Source: Alistipes indistinctus YIT 12060 | GTDB lineage: Bacteria; Bacteroidota; Bacteroidia; Bacteroidales; Rikenellaceae | Assembly: GCF_025144995.1 (NCBI RefSeq) | Contig: NZ_CP102250.1 | Coordinates: 1,550,001 to 1,614,000 of the forward strand | Direction: 5' to 3' | DNA length: 64,000 bases | Shown here: positions 59,539 through 64,000 of the stretch, one piece after another | Numbering within the stretch: position 1 is the stretch's first letter | Layout: the number at the start of each line of letters is the position of its first letter | Notes under the pieces: generated by a model | What the model saw: the letters and a program-made list of their open reading frames with translations, nothing else | What the model was told of the DNA's origin: nothing | The model's database searches: none | Position numbers and translations under genes: made by a program

Positions 59539-59853
59539 TTATAGCGATCGTAAAATAAATATCAGAGCTATGCAACCTATAACAATCCATACCAGCCAAA
59601 TAATGTTTCCTTTCCAAGAGGAAGAATCTTCTTCCTCTTCATCCGTCGTAAATGGCTGGACATACGTTTGCTGCGGAGCAGGAGATACCTCTTTATGCAT
59701 CGTATTGTCCGTTCTTTTCTGTAGAGCGTCATACAATAGATGATATATACGGTCGATGTTATCGGATGCACTTATAATTTTAACAATAAGTACGATCTGT
59801 ACAACAAACATAATGATCCCTACAACAAGTAAACCGATCAATAAATCTTCCAT
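59539..59853 (-). CDS. small two-helix membrane protein inserted in the tail block
   Basis: A 104-residue protein with a membrane helix at each end (LLIGLLVVGIIMFVVQIVLIV and NIIWLVWIVIGCIALIFIL), joined by an acidic linker (TDEEEEDSSS). No known family. It is AT-rich compared with the tail genes and has its own terminator, so it is probably cargo rather than a structural gene. Confidence 0.65.
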   Translation of the reverse strand: MEDLLIGLLVVGIIMFVVQIVLIVKIISASDNIDRIYHLLYDALQKRTDNTMHKEVSPAPQQTYVQPFTTDEEEEDSSSWKGNIIWLVWIVIGCIALIFILRSL

Positions 59854-59948
59854 GTGCGTTTTTTAGGGTTTGAATTATAAATATATTTTGTATTTCTGAA
59901 ATTTCAAATTCAAATTTCCCTTCCGTCCCCCGGCGAATACAAACGAAC

Positions 59949-59968
59949 CAGGCCCCCAAGGGGGCCTG
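59949..59968 (-). terminator. terminator of the 142-residue lipoprotein gene
   Basis: 9-base stem CAGGCCCCC / GGGGGCCTG with a two-base loop (so likely 8 pairs in practice). It lies 32 bases after the lipoprotein stop codon. Confidence 0.7.
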
Positions 59969-60000
59969 TTCCATAAACGATAAAACTGTCCGTTCTGCAC

Positions 60001-60426
60001 TCAATTCCGCTCGTAAGCATAGTCCGGATTTCCCACATACTTGTCTGGGTCGGAATTTTCCTGCCACCACATATACAACAAACCGTTATATTTACAAATG
60101 AATTCTTTTAGCCTATTGTCTAAGACCAAAGTATAGACCGTACCTTTGCTGCACTCCGGTCCCTTCTCGAAATGATACGGTTTACCATCATAATCATACA
60201 TCAATTTATCTCCGCTTCCTAAAAACAAACGATAATTAACAAATTTGAAGTCTGAACGGAAACCGATATAGTCACACCGCGATGATGGGTGATCCACTTC
60301 TTGCCAGAGTCCGAGAAACTGGTTGTTGATGCGGGTTTGTTCGGCCATATCGAGCGGTTCGCCTTCGTTCTTGTCGCAGCCTGCGCACAGCAACAGCGCA
60401 CTCAGCAGGAATATCAGTTTTCTCAT
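60001..60426 (-). CDS. small lipoprotein inserted between tail genes
   Basis: A 141-residue lipoprotein; signal RKLIFLLSALLLCAGC with lipobox CAGC. I chose the ATG at 60426, since the 20 upstream codons of the open frame precede a normal lipoprotein signal. The mature part is hydrophilic and aromatic (GLWQEVDHPSSRCDYIGF, LYMWWQENSD), somewhat like lipocalin-like small lipoproteins, but no family is certain. It interrupts the tail operon, is AT-rich and carries its own terminator, which suggests lysogenic cargo. Confidence 0.72.
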   Translation of the reverse strand: MRKLIFLLSALLLCAGCDKNEGEPLDMAEQTRINNQFLGLWQEVDHPSSRCDYIGFRSDFKFVNYRLFLGSGDKLMYDYDGKPYHFEKGPECSKGTVYTLVLDNRLKEFICKYNGLLYMWWQENSDPDKYVGNPDYAYERN

Positions 60427-60482
60427 AGCAAACAGGTTGGGTTTGAACAGTAAATATAAAGCGATTCCCCCGGAATTCCAAA

Positions 60483-62630
60483 TCACTCAACCATCCACAG
60501 CTGCCATTCCGTTTCAGTTTCCAACGAGTAGTTTTTCATAATCTTTCGGATAAAACCCGCCCGCCGGACACCGTCGAACGTAAATTTTACAAGCCCGTTC
60601 CAGTTTTCAGGCGACGGCAGGTCCTTAAAGTTGCCCGTCGCGAAGCTGTACGTCACCGGCCTGAACAGTTGGTCCGACGTGGCAATCTCCACATCCCGGT
60701 AAATATTCTCGGAGCCGATCGAGGCATTCCGGTTCATGTCCGTACCGGCAAATCTCAGCCGAGTCGTCGTGATCCCCAGCAGACTCCTGTTGGCCTGCAC
60801 CAGCCAATAGGGATTGAACGGGGCGTTGAACATACTGACTCCGGTATCTTTGTCGGTAATTTGCTGTGTCTTATAAGTGGCATAACTGTTCCCGTCATCG
60901 TTCAGCGCGACAAAGAAAATATCGTTATCGGCACTGTCGTCGGTCGATTTCGATTTATTGTCCGCCTCGCGGCACAGCAGCTCGATCCCGATGGAGTCGG
61001 CCCGGTAGGGGCTGATCAGCTCCAGGGTCTTCTCTTCGCGCCGCAGGAAACCTGTCGTGTACTCGAACGTCCCGTTCGCCTCGGCCCGGCCGTTGACGCT
61101 TTCGTAATCCTGTTTATCGTAGCCGATCTTGACGTTGGTGTAGGCGTAGGCGTCGGAGGCTTCGATTTCCAGCCCTTCCACTTCATCATCGGCCAGCTCC
61201 AATGCGGTCGTACCTTTTAGAAAATACTGGTCCCGGGGTTTGAACAAAATGTGATTCCCGGTGATGCCATACTCGTAACCCAACGTACGCATCCAGTCGA
61301 CGAAATCGCTGAATTTACCGTGCAGGACGGCCTCCTCGAATCCCCGGAGACTTTCGGCGGCACTGATCCTGACCTGTGCCGGATACAATTCTCCCCAGTC
61401 GATTTCTCCTGTGTAAGTCCGGTGCGCGCTGTCTTGTTCTGTCATCAAATCAATAAACTTCTGCAATAACTGCTGCGGATCGATTACCCCTATATCCTTG
61501 AATTCATTGAGATTTTGTCCAAAAAATGACATCGTGACTTTCGGTTCGGGATCTTCGGCCGCCCAAAACCGCGCACTTGACCGATACCCAGCGATAGGGT
61601 GATCTATGTTATTTTTGTTGAGCACTGCAAAAGCCAGACAGTCTCCCGCATTCAGGTAGATGCCCGGAAATGCCGGATGGCCTTGGCCTTCGGCAACCTC
61701 ATAATCCCCATCCGAGGTCCAGTCGATATTCCATGCACACCTCCACTCGCTGCTAATTACTGAATAAGAGGATTCATCCGGAGTCCACTCTTTAATCACT
61801 TTGTATCCGGTCCCGACGGACTTCCACAGCAATACACACCGTAAATGGGCCATATAATCCATGACGGTTGTTTTACAACTGGCGCAAATCTTGGTTTTAA
61901 TGGTTACGGTGAACGGCCCGTATAATTTGCCCGCCTCGGCGGATTGAAAGAAAAAAGGAGCCAGGTCATTGTACTCGCCCCTGCCGTCGGCATCGCTGTG
62001 CTCCTGAGTTTGGAAAATATTCTCATAGCCGCCGGGAGTCATTTCGACTGCGTTGACATTCATAAGCAGGGTCGCAACGTCTCCCTCCAAAACCGTAATC
62101 GTATTGGCATCTTCACTTTTAGGATCTTCATCCCACGGAGAAATAGACCACGATCCAGTGTCCAGCAAACGCATCCGTTCGTAATGCCACTTCTTACTGT
62201 CGGCGATTTCGCTCACCTTGATGTCGTATTTCGTACTTTTCCGGGAGCTGATATACTCGGCCAGATCGTCGTTGATGCTCTCGATTTCGACCCCGTTCCG
62301 ATCGGCCTTGTAGGTCGAAAAGTCCAGGCGCATCTCCCTGACCAGCGTATAATCGTCCGAAAAGTCCGCGCGTTTGTAAATCCGGAACAAGGCTTCGGCA
62401 TAAAACCCGTTGGCCTCGAACAGTTTTTCCAGCAGCTCCTTCGCGGCAAAATGGAAGGTAATCGGGAACGACACCTCGGAGATTACCCCGGTAGTATCTT
62501 CCCGGCACTGTTCGATTTCGAGCTCTTTCCAACTGCCGACATCGTTGGTAACGTCGATCTCTGTGGCGCCGTCTACGACTACACCCTGTGTGTCGACCAG
62601 CGCAAATTTGGTTGTCGGTTTGGTAATCAT
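60483..62630 (-). CDS. phage tail-tip / baseplate protein
   Basis: A 715-residue cytoplasm-made structural protein. It follows the tape measure gene with a one-base stop/start overlap (TGATG). The first ~60 residues (AEIDVTNDVGSWKELEIEQCRED-like) and a later LLQKFIDLMTEQ segment with GFEEAVLHGKFSDFVDWMRTLGYEY are reminiscent of tail-associated structural proteins of Bacteroidetes siphoviruses. The position between tape measure and fibres is that of the distal tail/tail-tip protein. Family name not certain. Confidence 0.75.
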   Translation of the reverse strand: MITKPTTKFALVDTQGVVVDGATEIDVTNDVGSWKELEIEQCREDTTGVISEVSFPITFHFAAKELLEKLFEANGFYAEALFRIYKRADFSDDYTLVREMRLDFSTYKADRNGVEIESINDDLAEYISSRKSTKYDIKVSEIADSKKWHYERMRLLDTGSWSISPWDEDPKSEDANTITVLEGDVATLLMNVNAVEMTPGGYENIFQTQEHSDADGRGEYNDLAPFFFQSAEAGKLYGPFTVTIKTKICASCKTTVMDYMAHLRCVLLWKSVGTGYKVIKEWTPDESSYSVISSEWRCAWNIDWTSDGDYEVAEGQGHPAFPGIYLNAGDCLAFAVLNKNNIDHPIAGYRSSARFWAAEDPEPKVTMSFFGQNLNEFKDIGVIDPQQLLQKFIDLMTEQDSAHRTYTGEIDWGELYPAQVRISAAESLRGFEEAVLHGKFSDFVDWMRTLGYEYGITGNHILFKPRDQYFLKGTTALELADDEVEGLEIEASDAYAYTNVKIGYDKQDYESVNGRAEANGTFEYTTGFLRREEKTLELISPYRADSIGIELLCREADNKSKSTDDSADNDIFFVALNDDGNSYATYKTQQITDKDTGVSMFNAPFNPYWLVQANRSLLGITTTRLRFAGTDMNRNASIGSENIYRDVEIATSDQLFRPVTYSFATGNFKDLPSPENWNGLVKFTFDGVRRAGFIRKIMKNYSLETETEWQLWMVE

Positions 62631-64000
62631 CAGTTGAACGTTTTAGTGTGACGGAGGTTGGCCCGCAACGTATAGAACCGGCGGTTGGCGCGGTCGCGGT
62701 TCACCCCGAATAGGATCTGATTCAACACCCGCGTATTTTTCTCTTGGGTATTCACGATCCTGTCGACGTCGATATTGATTATCGTCCGGTTATCCGGCCT
62801 GCTATCGATTTTCGGCAGCGGGTCGAGCGAATCGATCGCATCGGCAACGGAAGGCACGAACAGGTCGAGGTTCTTCATCGCCTCCTCGACCGAAGGGAAT
62901 ACCACCGACCGGGCGGGCAGGTCGACCAGCGTATCGCTGGCCGGAGTGCGGAACAGTCCGCCCGACGGGGTCATCACCACCTCCGGCCGGCCGCCGTCGC
63001 CGACCACGGCCAGTCCGCCGGGGTGGTTCCGGGTACCGGCAGCGTATTCGGGCAGGGGCTGAGCTATTGCGATACCTAATTGCGCAGCTCCGGCGGCAGC
63101 AACGATTCCGGCCAAAATAAAATTAGGCAATGCCTCCACCACAGCCGTGGCAGTATTCAGGATAATTTCGAAAATAGTTTTTTTCTTTTGCATCGCCGCT
63201 TTCTGTCTAGCCAGTTCTTTTTCCCGTTGCTCTTCTTTCTGGGCGATAGCCGCTTTTCGGGCATCGGCCTGCTCTTTAGAGATCGCACCCGACATCTCCA
63301 GTTCATCGACCCGGCTACGCTGCTCATCAGCCGCTTCTTGGTTCGCTTTCGACTCTCGGTCAATCCGTTCAATAGCAGCATTAAACGCTGCATCACTCAC
63401 CTTTGCCCCCTCTTTGAAAAAACCGATGAGATCTGCTTTTACCTTTGCTCTGATTTTCGCTTTCTCTTCTTCTGTTTTTTCGGTCTGTTTAACCTCTTGC
63501 GCTCCCGTTGTCTGCACGAGAGCAAGAACTTCTTTCCCAATCGTCTCTTTAATCTTCAAAGTCTCCTTTCCGGTCAACACATTGGCGGCAATCAACGTAT
63601 TGGAAGTGCTTTTCATGAGAGCAATGCGTTGCCGATCTATCTTTTTTTCCGTCTCCACCGCAATTTCCCGACGAGCATTTTCGTCCTCAGTCATCGCCAA
63701 CATGGTTTGACCACCCTCACTTTCTATTTTAAGTTGCTCTGTAATAGACCGTGTCTCAATAGCGGCAATCTCGAACGCCAACTCTTCGGCAATGCGCTGT
63801 CTCTCTTTCTGGTTGCCGGCATCCACCTTCTGCTCCTGCGCCCGCTGCTTGATCAGCATATCTATCTGGCTCTGGGCGCTCGCCTGCAAGGTTTGTTCTT
63901 CATAAAGCACATAATCGTCGAGAGCCTTTTTCCGCACATCGTACGACTGGGTCGGATCGTTCGCAATCGCTCTGTTTTCCCGGCTCTTTTGCCCGGCCTG
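62630..64000 (-). CDS. tail tape measure protein, C-terminal part (open at window edge)
   Basis: At least 456 residues are visible; the frame stays open to the window edge (21 codons before the GTG at 63937), so the gene begins outside. A long Glu/Lys/Ala-rich coiled-coil stretch (about 300 visible residues) is followed by two hydrophobic helices (TAVVEALPNFILAGIVAAAGAAQLGIA). Then comes the family's C-terminal signature: YAAGTRNHPGGLAVVGDGGRPEVVMTPSGG. Such proteins set the length of a siphovirus tail and help DNA entry. Followed directly by the tail-tip gene. Confidence 0.85.
   Translation of the reverse strand, partial: QAGQKSRENRAIANDPTQSYDVRKKALDDYVLYEEQTLQASAQSQIDMLIKQRAQEQKVDAGNQKERQRIAEELAFEIAAIETRSITEQLKIESEGGQTMLAMTEDENARREIAVETEKKIDRQRIALMKSTSNTLIAANVLTGKETLKIKETIGKEVLALVQTTGAQEVKQTEKTEEEKAKIRAKVKADLIGFFKEGAKVSDAAFNAAIERIDRESKANQEAADEQRSRVDELEMSGAISKEQADARKAAIAQKEEQREKELARQKAAMQKKKTIFEIILNTATAVVEALPNFILAGIVAAAGAAQLGIAIAQPLPEYAAGTRNHPGGLAVVGDGGRPEVVMTPSGGLFRTPASDTLVDLPARSVVFPSVEEAMKNLDLFVPSVADAIDSLDPLPKIDSRPDNRTIINIDVDRIVNTQEKNTRVLNQILFGVNRDRANRRFYTLRANLRHTKTFN

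Larger units (their letters stand above)
47340..64000. mobile_element. integrated siphovirus-like prophage, left end (continues past window)
   Basis: From the tRNA-Arg scar to the window edge all recognisable structural genes are phage: tape measure, tail-tip, distal tail and fibre proteins, holin and lysozyme-like protein, all on the minus strand. Cargo genes are clustered between the lysis block and the attachment site and inserted in the tail block. Base composition becomes locally AT-rich around the cargo genes (47380-49500, 51490-51610, 59310-60430). No integrase, repressor, capsid or terminase is in the window, so completeness and activity cannot be judged. Confidence 0.85.

Overview
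The window looks like chromosome of a GC-rich gut Bacteroidales, most likely Alistipes or a close Rikenellaceae relative. This rests on the base composition, on promoters of the Bacteroidetes type (TTTG about 19 bases upstream of TAnnTTTG), on lineage-typical families (BACON domains, DUF4251, porin O/P, FHS sugar permease with galM), and on an E. coli-like but clearly Bacteroidetes rpoB-rpoC pair. The genus is an inference from protein character, not from a database search.

Left part (1-47335), chromosomal core. It opens inside rpoB, followed by rpoC and a terminator. Next come an FtsX-type ABC permease; a minus-strand sugar operon (nucleotidyltransferase, galM, FHS permease) with its own promoter and terminator; and a plus-strand housekeeping run (LytM-like envelope protein, dxr, rseP, threonine aldolase, radA). 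After that lie groES-groEL, a surface lipoprotein combining BACON, LRR and an M64 peptidase domain, a DEAD-box helicase and tRNA-His. A minus-strand uronate block follows: uxaC, kdgK, KDPG aldolase, a galactitol-type EIIC permease and kduI with a signal peptide, plus a separate ExuT-like transporter. It feeds hexuronates through 2-keto-3-deoxygluconate to pyruvate and glyceraldehyde-3-phosphate; uxuA, uxuB and kduD are not in the window. Beyond it are a degenerate AAA-type ATPase, a porin, a DNA glycosylase, a secreted GH2 glycosidase next to a Tat-exported Gfo/Idh oxidoreductase and a TIM-barrel isomerase, a DUF4251 protein, an Fsr-like efflux pump and a PI-PLC-like phosphodiesterase.

Right part (47340-64000 and beyond), integrated prophage. 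The boundary is a 42-base 3' fragment of tRNA-Arg(TCT), whose 5' half is missing on the side where the foreign DNA begins: a classic attachment-site scar. From the right edge inward the minus strand carries the end of a siphovirus tail module (tape measure, tail tip, distal tail proteins, two BACON-bearing fibre proteins) and then a lysis block (small membrane protein, holin, lysozyme-like protein, spanin-like protein). Between and after these lie cargo genes, several with their own terminators: a membrane protein, a lipoprotein, two paralogous small secreted proteins in a duplicated cassette, a remnant TPP-enzyme domain on the opposite strand and, next to the attachment site, a secreted choloylglycine hydrolase-family enzyme (bile salt hydrolase or penicillin acylase type). 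The integrase and the far attachment site are outside the window.

Most unusual points: a bile-salt-hydrolase-family gene as apparent prophage cargo; a duplicated and diverging secreted-protein cassette that left behind a fragment of the neighbouring lysis gene; a TPP-domain protein without its GDG cofactor motif; an apparently exported KduI; and an ATPase with both Walker motifs altered.
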